Below, piece after piece: positions 43,089 through 53,225 of a DNA stretch of 64,000 nt. How positions within the stretch are numbered: the stretch's first letter is position 1; the number at the start of each line of letters is the position of its first letter. Location of the stretch: contig NZ_CP061769.1 of NCBI RefSeq assembly GCF_011420305.2, positions 558,001-622,000 of the forward strand, in the 5' to 3' direction. The notes under the pieces were generated by a model. The model had not been told where the DNA came from and ran no database searches. It saw only the letters and a list, made by a program, of their open reading frames with translations. Position numbers and translations under genes: made by a program. The DNA is from Nocardioides ochotonae (GTDB lineage Bacteria; Actinomycetota; Actinomycetes; Propionibacteriales; Nocardioidaceae).

Positions 43089-43094
43089 TAGCGT
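43089..43094 (+). promoter_or_regulatory. -10 TAGCGT of the hydroxylase structural operon
   Basis: TAGCGT about 42 nt before the coxS-like ATG. Unlike the leaderless cases a leader with CAGGAGG follows. Confidence 0.5.
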
Positions 43095-43135
43095 GAGCGG
43101 CGTCACACGTCCGCTGCCCCTGCCCAGGAGGGCCC

Positions 43136-43635
<500 letters not shown>

Positions 43636-43639
<4 letters not shown>

Positions 43640-46134
43640 CCGCCACCGAGACCCGCCCCGAGCAGGCCGAGCGCGAGATCGGCAAGGAGCGCCGCCGCAA
43701 GGAGGACCAGCGCCTGATCACCGGGCGCACCCGCTGGACCGACAACATCGTGCTCCCCGGGATGCTCCACCTCGCGATGGTGCGCAGCCCGTTCGCGCAC
43801 GCCCGGATCCTCAGCGTCGACACCGAGGCGGCGCGCGCCGCGACCAACGTCGTCGACGTGCTCAGCGGCGCCGACCTCGCCGAGACCCAGGGCGTGCTGA
43901 TCAACGCCTGGCCGATCACCCCGGACCAGAAGACCCCCACCCACCTGCCGGTCGCGATCGACCGGGTCGCCTTCGCCGGCGAGATCGTCGCGGTCGTGGT
44001 GGCCCGCAGCGCCGCGGAGGCGCGCGACGCCGCCGAGCTCGTCGACGTGGAGTACGACGTGCTGCCGCCCGCCCTCGACCTCAAGGAGGCGGCCGCGGCC
44101 GACGAGACCAACGGCGGCCCGCTCGCACACCCCGACCTCGGCACCAACAAGTCGGCGTACTGGGTCTTCGACTCCGCCGAGGCCGGCACCGGCGGCGACG
44201 TCGAGGAGGCGATCCGCCAGGCGCGCACCGACGGCATCGTGCTGGAGCGCGAGTACCGCCAGCAGCGGCTGATCCCGGCGTTCATGGAGCCCCGCTCGAC
44301 GGTCGTCGACCCGACGGGGGAGCAGCTGACCGTGTGGTCGGCGACCCAGATCCCGCACATCCTGCGCTTCGCGCTGGCCGCGACGACGGGCATCCCGGAG
44401 TCCAAGCTGCGGGTGATCGCCCCCGACGTCGGCGGTGGCTTCGGCGGCAAGCTGCAGACCACCCCGGAGGAGTGGATCACCGTCGCGGTGGCCCGCCGGC
44501 TCTCGCGGCCGGTGAAGTACACCGAGACCCGCAGCGAGTCCCTGATGGCCGGGCACCACGGCCGCGACCAGTGGCAGAAGCTCACCCTGGCCGCCACCAA
44601 GGACGGCACGGTCACCGGCCTCAAGGTCGAGCTCCTCGCCGACCTCGGCGCCTACGTCTCGCTCGTCGGCGGAGGCGTACCGGTGCTCGGGGCGTTCATG
44701 TTCAACGCGATCTACAAGTTCCCCGCCTACCACTTCGCGGTGCAGACGGTGCTCACCAACAAGACCTGGACCGACGCCTACCGCGGCGCCGGGCGCCCGG
44801 AGGCGACGTTCGCGATCGAGCGGTTGATGGACGAGCTCGCCGCCGAGGTGGGCGTGGACCCGCTGGCGGTGCGCGAGCAGAACTGGATCAAGCACGAGGA
44901 GTTCCCGTTCACCACGGTGGCCGGGCTGGAGTACGACTCCGGCAACTACGAGGCGGCCACCGCGCGGGCCAAGGAGCTCTTCGGCTACGACGAGCTGCGC
45001 GCCGAGCAGCAGCGCCGCCGCGACTCCGGCGACCCGGTGCAGCTCGGCATCGGCGTCTCGACGTTCACCGAGATGTGCGGCCTGGCCCCCTCCCGGGTGC
45101 TCGGCTCCCTCGACTACGGCGCCGGCGGCTGGGAGCACGCGAGCGTGCGGATGCTGGCCACCGGCACGGTCGAGGTGGTCACCGGCGCCAGCGCCCACGG
45201 GCAGGGCCACGAGACGGCGTTCAGCCAGATCGTCGCCGACCGGCTCGGGGTGCCGTTCGAGGACGTCGAGGTGCTGCACGGCGACACCGCGATCGCCCAC
45301 AAGGGCCTGGACACCTACGGCTCGCGCTCCCTCGTCGTCGGCGGCGAGGCGCTGGTCAAGGCGGCGGACAAGGTCATCGAGAAGGCCCGCCCGATCGCCG
45401 CCCACCTGCTCGAGGCCTCGGCCGACGACCTGGAGTTCAGCGGCGGCCGTTTCGCGGTCCGCGGCACCGATCAGGGGATGGCGATCACCGAGATTGCCAG
45501 CGCGGTCTTCGCCGCCCACAACCTGCCCGACGGCGTCGAGCCGAGCCTCGACTCCGACGCGACGTTCGACCCGGTGAACTTCAACTACCCGCACGGCACC
45601 CACCTGTGCGCGATGGAGGTCGACACCGAGACCGGGGCGCTGAAGATGCGCAAGTACGTCTGCGTCGACGACATCGGCAACGTCATCAACCCGCTCATCG
45701 TGGCCGGACAGGTGCACGGCGGCCTGGTCCAGGGCATCGCCCAGGCGCTGTGGGAGGAGGCGGTGTACGACGAGTCCGGGACGCTGGTCTCGGGCTCGTT
45801 CGTGGACTACCTGCTGCCGACGGCCGCCGACACGATCAGCTTCGAGGTCGACCACACGACCACCCCGGCGCTGACCAACACCCTCGGCACCAAGGGCGTC
45901 GGCGAGGCCGGCACCATCGCCTCGACCCCCGCCGTGGTCAACGCCGTCGTCGACGCGCTGCGCCCCTTCGGCATCCACGACATCGCGATGCCGTGCACCC
46001 CCGAGCGCGTGTGGCGCGCGATCCAGGGGACCGACAAGGGGGGCAGCACCACCGGTGCCGCCGCTCCGCACTTCGACGCCTCGACCGGCATGGAGGGCAC
46101 CGTGGACCGCACGACCGGAGGGACCGACGCATGA
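43636..46134 (+). CDS. Molybdenum hydroxylase large subunit, form II CoxL-like
   Basis: An 832-residue catalytic subunit binding the molybdopterin-cytosine cofactor. The active-site loop reads AYRGAGR (381-387), the form II signature; true CO dehydrogenase (form I) has AYxCSFR with the copper-binding Cys. GGGFGGK and the catalytic Glu in KGVGEAGT are present. So this is a xanthine-dehydrogenase-superfamily hydroxylase of unknown substrate, perhaps an aldehyde or N-heterocycle. GTG 43636 overlaps the small-subunit stop. Confidence 0.9.
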
Positions 46135-46985
46135 TCCCCGCACAGTTCGACTACCTGGCCCCGACCACCGTCGAGGAGGCCGTCGCCGCGCTCGCCGAGC
46201 ACGGTGACGAGGCGAAGGTGCTGGCCGGCGGCCAGTCGCTGCTCCCGGTGCTGCGGATGCGGCTCAACGCCCCCGAGGTGGTGATCGACCTGCGCAGGAT
46301 CACCGCGCTGCGCGGGATCCGCGAGGACGGCGACGACCTCGTCGTCGGCGCGATGACCCCGCACTCGGTGGTCGCCTCCGACCCGCTCATGGCCCGGCAC
46401 GCGGCGCTGGTCCCGGCCGCGATCGAGCACCTCGCCGACGCACAGGTCCGTCACCGCGGCACCTTCGGCGGGGCGCTGGCGCACGCGGACCCGGCCGGTG
46501 ACCTGGGTGCCCCGGTGCTCGCCCTCGGGGCCACCTTCGTGGCCGTCGGGCCGACCGGACGGCGCACGATCCCGGCCGACGACTTCTTCGTCGACCTCTT
46601 CGAGACCGCGCTGGCCGAGGACGAGATCCTCACCGAGGTGCGGATCCCGCGTCGTACCGGCTGGGGCGCGCACTACGAGAAGTTCGTGCGCGTGGCCCAC
46701 CAGTGGCCGATCGTCGCGGTCGCCGCGACCGTCCGCGCCGAGGGCGGCACCATCGCCGAGGCCCGGGTCGGGCTGACCAACATGGGCAGCACCCCGCTGC
46801 GCGCCCGCGCGGTGGAGGAGGCGCTGGTCGGTCAGCCCGCCACCGAGGAGGCGGTACGCCGCGCCGCGGAGCGAGCGGCCGACGGGGCGAACCCGCCCTC
46901 GGACCTCAACGGCGACGCCGACTACCGGCGCCACCTCGCCACGGTGCTCACCCGGCGAGCCGTCCTGAGCGCGGCGGGGGCCTGA
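46131..46985 (+). CDS. coxM: Molybdenum hydroxylase medium (FAD) subunit, CoxM-like
   Basis: A 284-residue flavoprotein subunit. FAD-contact motifs VLAGGQSLLPVL and RHRGTFGGALAHADPAGDL are conserved (usual forms AGGHSLLPxM and TIGG). It passes electrons from the small subunit to the final acceptor. ATG 46131 overlaps the large-subunit stop by 4 nt. Confidence 0.92.
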   Translation: MIPAQFDYLAPTTVEEAVAALAEHGDEAKVLAGGQSLLPVLRMRLNAPEVVIDLRRITALRGIREDGDDLVVGAMTPHSVVASDPLMARHAALVPAAIEHLADAQVRHRGTFGGALAHADPAGDLGAPVLALGATFVAVGPTGRRTIPADDFFVDLFETALAEDEILTEVRIPRRTGWGAHYEKFVRVAHQWPIVAVAATVRAEGGTIAEARVGLTNMGSTPLRARAVEEALVGQPATEEAVRRAAERAADGANPPSDLNGDADYRRHLATVLTRRAVLSAAGA

Positions 46986-46989
46986 GGCC

Positions 46990-47754
46990 GTGGAGCTGAC
47001 CCACCGCTTCACCGTCCACACCTCCGTCGAGGAGACCTGGAGCCACTTCAACGACATCGCCTCCGTGGCCGAGTGCTTCCCGGGCGCCACGATCTCCTCG
47101 GCGGAGGGAGACGGCTTCGCGGGCTCGGTGAAGGTCAAGCTCGGGCCGATCGCGCTGGTCTACAACGGGTCCGGCAGGTTCGTGGAGAAGGACGAGGCGG
47201 CGCACCGGTTCGTCGTCGAGGCCAAGGGCAAGGACAAGCGGGGCAACGGCACCGCCGGTGCCACCGTCTCGGTGTCCATGCGCGCGTCGGGCGACGCCGG
47301 CGACGCCACCGACGTGGAGGTCCTCACCGACCTCGCGATCACCGGCAAGCCGGCGCAGTTCGGGCGGGGGGTCATGCAGGACGTCTCCGACAAGCTGCTC
47401 GGGCAGTTCGTGGCGTGCCTGGAGCAGCGGCTCACCGGACCGGCGGAGGCTGCGGCGGATGCGCAGGCGCAGGAGTCGTCGGCGGAGGCGTCCCCGTCCC
47501 CGTCCCCGGAGCCGGCCGCCGCGGTGCCACCGGCCACGCCTCGGGAGACTGCCCCGGACCGGGCGGTCGCCCCAGCGCCCGCGACCCCGCGGGCATCGAC
47601 CCCCGAGCCCGCCACGGGCCCGATCGACGACGGCGCGCTCGACCTGGGCGCCGCGGTCGTGCCCGCACTCGTGAAGGCCTACGGCAAGCAGGTCGCCGCG
47701 GCCCTCGTCGTACTCCTCGTGCTGCGCTGGCTGCTGGGTCGCCGCCGGTCCTGA
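46990..47754 (+). CDS. coxG: CoxG-like SRPBCC protein with C-terminal membrane anchor
   Basis: A 254-residue protein: SRPBCC/CoxG lipid-binding domain (about 1-145), a Pro/Ala-rich linker (about 150-215) and a C-terminal transmembrane segment (about 230-248) before RRRS. CoxG anchors CO dehydrogenase to the membrane and is reported to hand over menaquinone. A similar link between this hydroxylase and the respiratory chain is likely. GTG 46990 is 4 nt after the medium-subunit stop. Confidence 0.88.
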   Translation: MELTHRFTVHTSVEETWSHFNDIASVAECFPGATISSAEGDGFAGSVKVKLGPIALVYNGSGRFVEKDEAAHRFVVEAKGKDKRGNGTAGATVSVSMRASGDAGDATDVEVLTDLAITGKPAQFGRGVMQDVSDKLLGQFVACLEQRLTGPAEAAADAQAQESSAEASPSPSPEPAAAVPPATPRETAPDRAVAPAPATPRASTPEPATGPIDDGALDLGAAVVPALVKAYGKQVAAALVVLLVLRWLLGRRRS

Positions 47755-47765
47755 TCGGCGAGAGG

Positions 47766-48143
47766 TCAGCGGCGTTCGCGCTTGACCCGGCGGCGCACCT
47801 GGAGCATCCGCAGGGAGGCGGCCACGATCACGATCACCATGCCGGTCACGGCGGCGGCGAGCAGGGACACCGCGAGCGGCGCGCGGCCCTCCCAGCCGAG
47901 GAACGCCACCTGCACGTCCTGGGTGTTCTGCACGATGAAGATCAGCAGCAGGATCAGCAGTGCCGCGATCGCGATCAGCGCCACCCAGACCCCGCTGGTC
48001 CGGGAGCCGCGCAGTGGGTCCGCGGCGGGCGCCGTGGACTTCGAGGACCGCTTGCCGGGCTTCGCTTCCGGCGGCGTGGTCGGCTGGCTGGTCGGGGGCG
48101 CCGGCTGCTGCTCGGGGGCCGGGGTGTTGCTGGACTCGGTCAT
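47766..48143 (-). CDS. LapA-domain membrane protein (DUF1049)
   Basis: A 125-residue protein: Pro/Thr/Gln-rich cytoplasmic N-terminus (about 1-48), two transmembrane helices (about 52-70 and 88-110) separated by the conserved FIVQNTQDVQVAFLGWEG, and a basic tail. The LapA family is linked to lipopolysaccharide assembly in E. coli; its role in actinobacteria is unknown. Convergent with coxG, 11 nt away. Confidence 0.83.
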   Translation of the reverse strand: MTESSNTPAPEQQPAPPTSQPTTPPEAKPGKRSSKSTAPAADPLRGSRTSGVWVALIAIAALLILLLIFIVQNTQDVQVAFLGWEGRAPLAVSLLAAAVTGMVIVIVAASLRMLQVRRRVKRERR

Positions 48144-48191
48144 ACCCTGCAGGTTCCCCGCGGAGGGGTGGAGGAATCCCGTGCGGAGTGC

Positions 48192-49067
48192 TCAGGCGAG
48201 GGCGGCCAGCTGCTGCTGCTCCTCGGGGGTCAGCTCGATGCCGGCCGCGGCCACGTTGGACTCCAGGTGTGCGACCCGCGAGGTGCCCGGGATCGGCAGC
48301 ATCACCGGCGAGCGGTGCAGGAGCCAGGCGAGCGCCAGCTGCGCGGGCGTGGCGCCCCGCTCGCGTGCCGCCGCGGCGAGCGGGCTGTCCTCGGCGGAGA
48401 GCCGACCGGTCGCCAGCGGGAACCACGGGATGAACGCGATGCCCTGCTCGGTGCAGTGGTCCAGCAGCGCCTCGGCGTCGCGGTGGGCGAGGTTGTAGAG
48501 GTTCTGCACCGACACGATGGGCGCCACCCGGCGCGCGGCCTCGAGCTCCTCGACGCCGACCTCGGAGAGGCCGAGGTGGCGCACCTTGCCCTCCTCCTGC
48601 AGCGCCCGGAGCTCGCCGACCTGGTCCTCGAGCGGGACGCTCGGGTCGATGCGGTGCAGCTGGAACAGGTCGATGCGGTCGGTCCCGAGACGGCGCAGGC
48701 TGGTCTCGCACTGCTGGCGCAGGTACTCCGGGCGCCCGCACGGCACCCACACGTCGGGCCCGGTGCGCAGCAGCCCGGCCTTGGTCGCCACCACCACGTC
48801 GTCGCGGTACGGCGCCAGCGCCTCGCGGATGATCTCCTCGGAGTAGAACGGCCCGTAGGAGTCGGCGGTGTCGATGAAGGTCACGCCCAGCTCGACGGCC
48901 CGGCGTACGACGCGGACCGCCTCGTCGTGGTCGCGCGGCGGCCCCCAGACCCCGGGGCCGGTGAGCTGCATCGCGCCGTACCCGAGACGGACGACCGGCA
49001 GGTCGCCGCCGAGCGCGAAGGTGCCCGAGGCGGTGGCGGGCGAGGACGAGGAGGTCGTGGTGCTCAT
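48192..49067 (-). CDS. Aldo/keto reductase
   Basis: A 291-residue aldo/keto reductase: Asp and Tyr in [10 protein letters not shown], Lys in VVATKAGLL, His in DLFQLHRID, and the cofactor segment [20 protein letters not shown]-dependent carbonyl reduction; substrate unknown. Distinct from the enzyme at 11582-12541. It lies downstream of alkB on the same strand, but a hairpin separates them. Confidence 0.87.
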   Translation of the reverse strand: MSTTTSSSSPATASGTFALGGDLPVVRLGYGAMQLTGPGVWGPPRDHDEAVRVVRRAVELGVTFIDTADSYGPFYSEEIIREALAPYRDDVVVATKAGLLRTGPDVWVPCGRPEYLRQQCETSLRRLGTDRIDLFQLHRIDPSVPLEDQVGELRALQEEGKVRHLGLSEVGVEELEAARRVAPIVSVQNLYNLAHRDAEALLDHCTEQGIAFIPWFPLATGRLSAEDSPLAAAARERGATPAQLALAWLLHRSPVMLPIPGTSRVAHLESNVAAAGIELTPEEQQQLAALA

Positions 49068-49092
49068 GGGCCCCAGCCAACCGGACCACGCA

Positions 49093-49117
49093 AGCCCGGC
49101 CAGGTCTGGGCCGGGCT
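49093..49117 (-). terminator. Hairpin terminator of alkB
   Basis: AGCCCGGCC (49093-49101) pairs with GGCCGGGCT (49109-49117) around a 7-nt loop, at the alkB stop codon. Confidence 0.55.
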
Positions 49118-49734
49118 CAGAAGACGTTGTGCGGGCGGTACTGCACCGAGATCCGCGGGCCGGCGTGGGCGACCTTGGGTACGGCGTGCTCCCAGGTGCG
49201 CTGGCAGCTGCCGCCCATCACGAGCAGGTCGCCGTGGCCCATCTCCACCGACAGCGAGCCGCCGCCACCGCCGCGCGGTCGCAGCGCGAGGCGGCGGGGG
49301 TCGCCGAGCGACACGATGGCGACCATCGTGTCGGTGGTCCGGCCACGCCCGATGTTGTCGCCGTGCCAGGCCACGCTGTCGCGCCCGTCGCGGTAGTAGC
49401 AGCACCCGGCGGTCCGGAACGGCTCGCCCAGCTCGGGGCGGTAGTGCGCGCTGAGGGCGGCGCGGGCCTCGACGAGCACCGGGTGGGGAAGCGGGTCGTC
49501 GGCCAGATAGGTGTGCAGCAGGCGGGGCACCGCCACCACCCGGTCGTACATCTGGCGCTCCTCGGCTCGCCAGGGCACGTCGCGCACGAGGGTCTCGAAG
49601 ACCTCGTCGGCGGCCGGCACCCAGGAGCGGAGCACGTCGATCCAGGCGCCGCGACCCAGCAGGCGGCGCTCGATGCCGTCGAAGGAGCCCACCCCGGCCG
49701 GGGGTGCCCCGAAGAGCGTTCCCTGGAAGTCCAT
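49117..49734 (-). CDS. alkB: AlkB-type 2-oxoglutarate/Fe(II) DNA-repair dioxygenase, SOS-boxed
   Basis: A 205-residue AlkB homologue that removes alkyl groups from DNA bases oxidatively. Iron ligands: WHGD (His-x-Asp) and the distal His in RTWEHAVPK; the 2-oxoglutarate arginines lie in [10 protein letters not shown]. Start ATG 49734 is chosen because TATGGT stands exactly 6 nt before it and MDFQ is a common AlkB N-terminus. The longer GTG start at 49752 lies upstream of that hexamer. A LexA box 10 nt above the -10 points to DNA-damage induction. Confidence 0.9.
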   Translation of the reverse strand: MDFQGTLFGAPPAGVGSFDGIERRLLGRGAWIDVLRSWVPAADEVFETLVRDVPWRAEERQMYDRVVAVPRLLHTYLADDPLPHPVLVEARAALSAHYRPELGEPFRTAGCCYYRDGRDSVAWHGDNIGRGRTTDTMVAIVSLGDPRRLALRPRGGGGGSLSVEMGHGDLLVMGGSCQRTWEHAVPKVAHAGPRISVQYRPHNVF

Positions 49735-49740
49735 GTCTCC

Positions 49741-49746
49741 ACCATA
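49741..49746 (-). promoter_or_regulatory. -10 TATGGT of a leaderless promoter (alkB)
   Basis: On the minus strand TATGGT is followed by 6 nt and ATG 49734, which settles the start codon. Confidence 0.55.
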
Positions 49747-49756
49747 GGTCACGCTC

Positions 49757-49772
49757 TCGAACGGATGTTCGA
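49757..49772 (-). promoter_or_regulatory. LexA (SOS) box TCGAACGGATGTTCGA
   Basis: Perfect TCGAAC-N4-GTTCGA over the -35 region of alkB. It also lies 67 nt upstream of the divergent ABC-transporter gene. Confidence 0.85.
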
Positions 49773-49838
49773 CGTTGGGCCCGGCGTGGCGGGAGAAAGG
49801 GGCTGGCGCGCCGGCGCCGGACGCGGAATGGTTTCGCC

Positions 49839-50606
49839 ATGAGCCATACCGCGACCCCGCCGTCGGGGCAGCCGGAGCATGCCGAGCGGCCCCCAGCGGC
49901 GCGGGTGCGCCACCTGACCAAGACGTACGGCGAGGGCCAGGCCCTCGTGCGGGCCCTCGACGACGTGAGCCTCGACATCGAGGCCGGCCGGTTCACGGCG
50001 GTGATGGGGCCGAGCGGGTCCGGGAAGTCCACGCTCATGCACTGCTGCGCGGCCCTCGACCGGCCCGACTCCGGCAGCGTGCTCATCGGGGAGGAGGACC
50101 TGACCCAGCTGCGCGACAAGGCGCTCACCCGGCTTCGCCGCGACTCGATCGGGTTCGTCTTCCAGTCCTTCAACCTGGTTCCGACCCTGGACGCCCGGGA
50201 GAACATCGTGCTGCCGCTGGCCATCGCCGGGCGTCGCCCGGACGCCGAGTGGTTCGACCACGTCATCGACACCGTCGGGCTGCGCGACCGGCTCAGCCAC
50301 CGCCCCAACGAGCTGTCCGGAGGCCAGCAGCAGCGCGTCGCGGTCGCCCGGGCGCTGGTCAGCCGTCCGCGGATCGTGTTCGCCGATGAGCCGACCGGCA
50401 ACCTCGACTCGCGCTCGGGTGCGGAGATCCTCCAGCTGCTGCGCCAGAGCGCGGACGAGGGCCAGACGATCGTGATGGTGACCCACGACCCGATCGCCGC
50501 GGCGTACACCGACCGCGTGGTGTTCCTCGCCGACGGCCGGGTGGTCGAGGAGCTGCGGCAGCCGACCCGCGAGTCGGTCCTCGAGGTGCTGGCCGGGTCG
50601 GCGTGA
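49839..50606 (+). CDS. ABC transporter ATP-binding protein (LolD/MacB type)
   Basis: A 255-residue ATPase: Walker A GPSGSGKST, Q-loop FVFQSFNLVPTL, signature LSGGQQQR, Walker B IVFADEP and H-loop THD. Pairs with the FtsX-type permease whose GTG overlaps its stop. Such MacB-like exporters move lipids, peptides or antibiotics outward or act by mechanical transmission. Start ATG 49839 is the only one near the domain. Confidence 0.9.
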   Translation: MSHTATPPSGQPEHAERPPAARVRHLTKTYGEGQALVRALDDVSLDIEAGRFTAVMGPSGSGKSTLMHCCAALDRPDSGSVLIGEEDLTQLRDKALTRLRRDSIGFVFQSFNLVPTLDARENIVLPLAIAGRRPDAEWFDHVIDTVGLRDRLSHRPNELSGGQQQRVAVARALVSRPRIVFADEPTGNLDSRSGAEILQLLRQSADEGQTIVMVTHDPIAAAYTDRVVFLADGRVVEELRQPTRESVLEVLAGSA

Positions 50607-53158
50607 TCCGCGCGGCGCTGCGCAGCCTGCTCGCCCGCAAGGTGCGGCTGCTCATGAGCACGTTCGCGATCGTGCTGGGCGTGGCCTTCGTCGCGGGGAC
50701 CCTGATGTTCTCCGACATGCTCAACCGCAGCTTCACCGCGCTCTTCGACGCCACCGTCGGCGACGTGGTCGTCGAGCCGGAGGGCGCACAGACCGCCGAC
50801 GGCTTCCTGTCCACCAACACGGTGCCGGCCGACGTGGTCGAGCGGCTGGCCGCGCTGCCCGGCGCCGCCCGCGCCGACGGTCAGGTCGAGGCCGACGGCG
50901 TGTACGTCGTGGACACCGACGGCAAGCTCGTGGGCGGGTTCGGCCCGCCCGGGCTGGGCGGCAGCTGGAACGACGCGCCCGCGGCCGGCGGGCTCGAGGG
51001 GCTGGCCATCCTCGAGGGCGAGGAGCCCCGCGGGGACGACGAGGTGGTGCTCGACGAGCAGACGGCCGAGAAATCCGGCTACGACCTCGGCGACCGGGTG
51101 GAGATCACCACCGGCGGCGACACCAGCACCCTGGACCCGGTGCTGGTCGGCATCGCCGGGTTCCCCGAGGGCGGCTCGCTCAGCGGCGCCACCCTCGCGC
51201 TCTTCGACACCCGCACCGCCCAGCAGCTCTTCCTCGACGGCCAGGACGCCTACACCGAGGTCTGGGTGACCGCGCGCGACGGGGTCTCCCAGCAGGAGCT
51301 CGCCGACCAGGCGGCCGAGGTGCTGCCCGCCGGGATCCACGCGGTGACCGGTGAGGACGCCGCCGACGAGGCCGCGAGCGACCTGCTGGAGGCGGTCTCG
51401 TTCCTGACCACCTTCCTGCTCATCTTCGCGGGCATCGCGCTGGTGGTCGGCTCGTTCCTGATCGTCAACACCTTCTCGATCCTGGTCGCGCAGCGCAGCC
51501 GCGAGCTGGCCCTGCTGCGCGCGCTGGGCGCCTCGCGCGGGCAGGTGGTGCGCTCGGTGCTGCTCGAGGCACTGATCCTGGGTGTCGTCGGGGCGACCCT
51601 CGGCCTGGGGCTGGGGGTGCTCCTCGCGCGTGGGATCGCCGCGGTCGTGGGCCGCTTCGGGCTCGACCTCAGCGGCCAGGACCTGGTGCTGGCCCCGCGC
51701 ACCGTGCTCGCGGCGTACGCCGTCGGGATCGTGGTGACGGTGGTCGCGGCGTACTTCCCCGCACGGCGCACCGGCCGGATCGCGCCGGTCCAGGCGCTGC
51801 GCGACGACGTGGCGCTCCCGGAGACCTCGCTGCGGCGCCGCTTCGGGTTCGGGCTGGCGCTGGTCGCCGTCGGGGCGCTCGCGATGCTGGCGGGCCTCGG
51901 CTTCCTCGACGCCCTCGTCGACGTCCCGCGGGACGGGTGGGTGCTGGGTGCGGGCGTGCTCGCCGTGCTGCTCGGCGTGAGTGCCGCCAGCCCGGTGCTC
52001 GGGCGGCCGCTGCTGGACCTGGCCCGCGCGGTCCTGGCCCGGGTCTTCGGCTTCGTCGGGCTGCTGTCGGGTCAGAACGCGCTGCGCAACCCGCGGCGTA
52101 CGACGGCGACCGCCTCGGCGCTGATGATCGGGCTCACCCTGGCCTGCACGATGGCGATCATCGGCGACTCGGCCAAGGCGAGCGTCGACCGCGCCATCGA
52201 GGAGAGCTTCGTCGGGGACTTCGTGGTCAGCAGCCTCTTCGGGGCGCCGTTCTCACCCGACGTGGCCGCGGAGATGCGCACCGTGCCCGGGGTGCAGCGG
52301 GTGGTCCGCGAGCGCTTCGGGGCCGGGCTGCGCGACGGCTCGCAGGTCGCGCTGGCGGCGACCGACCGCGGCGAGATCGACTCCTTGGAGCTGGTGGTGG
52401 CCCGCGGCGAGCTGACGCTTCGCGACGGGTCGATCCTGGTGCAGGAGTCCTGGGCCGACGACCAGGGCGTCGACGTCGGCGACGAGCTGGACCTGCAGGT
52501 GCCCACCGGGGACGTCACCTGGCGGGTGGCCGGGACCTTCGAGGACAACCCGGTCGTCTTCGCGCCGGTCCTGACCAGCGTCGAGGACCTGGTCGCGGCT
52601 GGCTTCCAGGACCGCGACAACGCGTTGATCGTCTTCGGTGCGCCCGGGACCGACGTCGGGGTCCTCCAGCAGCGCCTGGACGACGTGGTCGCCGACCAGC
52701 CCGCGGTGACCGTCAAGGACCAGGCCGCGTTCGCCGCCGAGCAGCGCGAGCCGATCGACAACCTGGTGCTGACGATCTTCGCCCTGCTCGGGCTGGCGCT
52801 GGTGATCGCGGTGCTGGGCATCGTCAACACCCTCGCCCTGTCGGTCATCGAGCGGACCCGGGAGATCGGGCTGCTGCGCGCCATCGGGCTGTCCCGCGCC
52901 CAGCTGCGCCGGATGGTGACCTTGGAGTCGGTGGTGATCTCGCTGCTCGGGGCGGTGCTCGGCGTGGTGCTGGGAGTGGTCTTCGGGGTGGCGTTGATGC
53001 GGGCGCTGCGCGACGAGGGCCTGGAGGTGATCAGCGTGCCGGTCGGGCAGCTCGCGGTGTTCCTGGCGCTGGCCATCGTGGTCGGGGTGCTCGCCGCCGT
53101 GCTGCCGGCGCGCCGGGCCGCCCGCCTGGACGTGCTCACCGCGATCGCGACCGATTGA
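50603..53158 (+). CDS. FtsX/MacB-type ABC transporter permease
   Basis: An 851-residue permease with two FtsX cores. An N-terminal helix (about 15-38) precedes a large outer MacB-type domain (about 40-255). Three helices (about 265-385) contain LALLRALGASRGQVVRSVLLEA. A middle pair of helices (about 415-470) is followed by a second outer domain (about 510-715), and a last helix trio has IGLLRAIGLSRAQLRRMVTLES. Its stop codon lies inside the left arm of the palindrome at 53152-53187. Confidence 0.9.
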   Translation: MIRAALRSLLARKVRLLMSTFAIVLGVAFVAGTLMFSDMLNRSFTALFDATVGDVVVEPEGAQTADGFLSTNTVPADVVERLAALPGAARADGQVEADGVYVVDTDGKLVGGFGPPGLGGSWNDAPAAGGLEGLAILEGEEPRGDDEVVLDEQTAEKSGYDLGDRVEITTGGDTSTLDPVLVGIAGFPEGGSLSGATLALFDTRTAQQLFLDGQDAYTEVWVTARDGVSQQELADQAAEVLPAGIHAVTGEDAADEAASDLLEAVSFLTTFLLIFAGIALVVGSFLIVNTFSILVAQRSRELALLRALGASRGQVVRSVLLEALILGVVGATLGLGLGVLLARGIAAVVGRFGLDLSGQDLVLAPRTVLAAYAVGIVVTVVAAYFPARRTGRIAPVQALRDDVALPETSLRRRFGFGLALVAVGALAMLAGLGFLDALVDVPRDGWVLGAGVLAVLLGVSAASPVLGRPLLDLARAVLARVFGFVGLLSGQNALRNPRRTTATASALMIGLTLACTMAIIGDSAKASVDRAIEESFVGDFVVSSLFGAPFSPDVAAEMRTVPGVQRVVRERFGAGLRDGSQVALAATDRGEIDSLELVVARGELTLRDGSILVQESWADDQGVDVGDELDLQVPTGDVTWRVAGTFEDNPVVFAPVLTSVEDLVAAGFQDRDNALIVFGAPGTDVGVLQQRLDDVVADQPAVTVKDQAAFAAEQREPIDNLVLTIFALLGLALVIAVLGIVNTLALSVIERTREIGLLRAIGLSRAQLRRMVTLESVVISLLGAVLGVVLGVVFGVALMRALRDEGLEVISVPVGQLAVFLALAIVVGVLAAVLPARRAARLDVLTAIATD

Positions 53159-53187
53159 GGGATTTCGTATATGAAATCACTCAATCG
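53152..53187. promoter_or_regulatory. 36-bp palindrome between the ABC operon and gntR
   Basis: CGATTGAGGGATTTC (53152-53166) and GAAATCACTCAATCG (53173-53187) are inverted copies matching at 14 of 15 positions around GTATAT. It overlaps the permease stop and ends 38 nt before the regulator's start codon. Unusually AT-rich here. Candidate operator for the GntR protein, or a terminator hairpin; no T-tract. Confidence 0.6.
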
Positions 53188-53212
53188 GGTGACGGCCGCC
53201 GCGAGCGGACCC

Positions 53213-53218
53213 TAATGT
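53213..53218 (+). promoter_or_regulatory. -10 TAATGT of a leaderless promoter (gntR)
   Basis: TAATGT then 7 nt to GTG 53226; no Shine-Dalgarno. Confidence 0.55.
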
Positions 53219-53225
53219 CGGACCC

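Noticed and set aside
53159..53180. TTCGTATA inside the palindrome, reminiscent of loxP or a dif site
   Set aside because: The arms do not match loxP, and no recombinase gene or dif-like half-sites are nearby; the resemblance is 8 bases.
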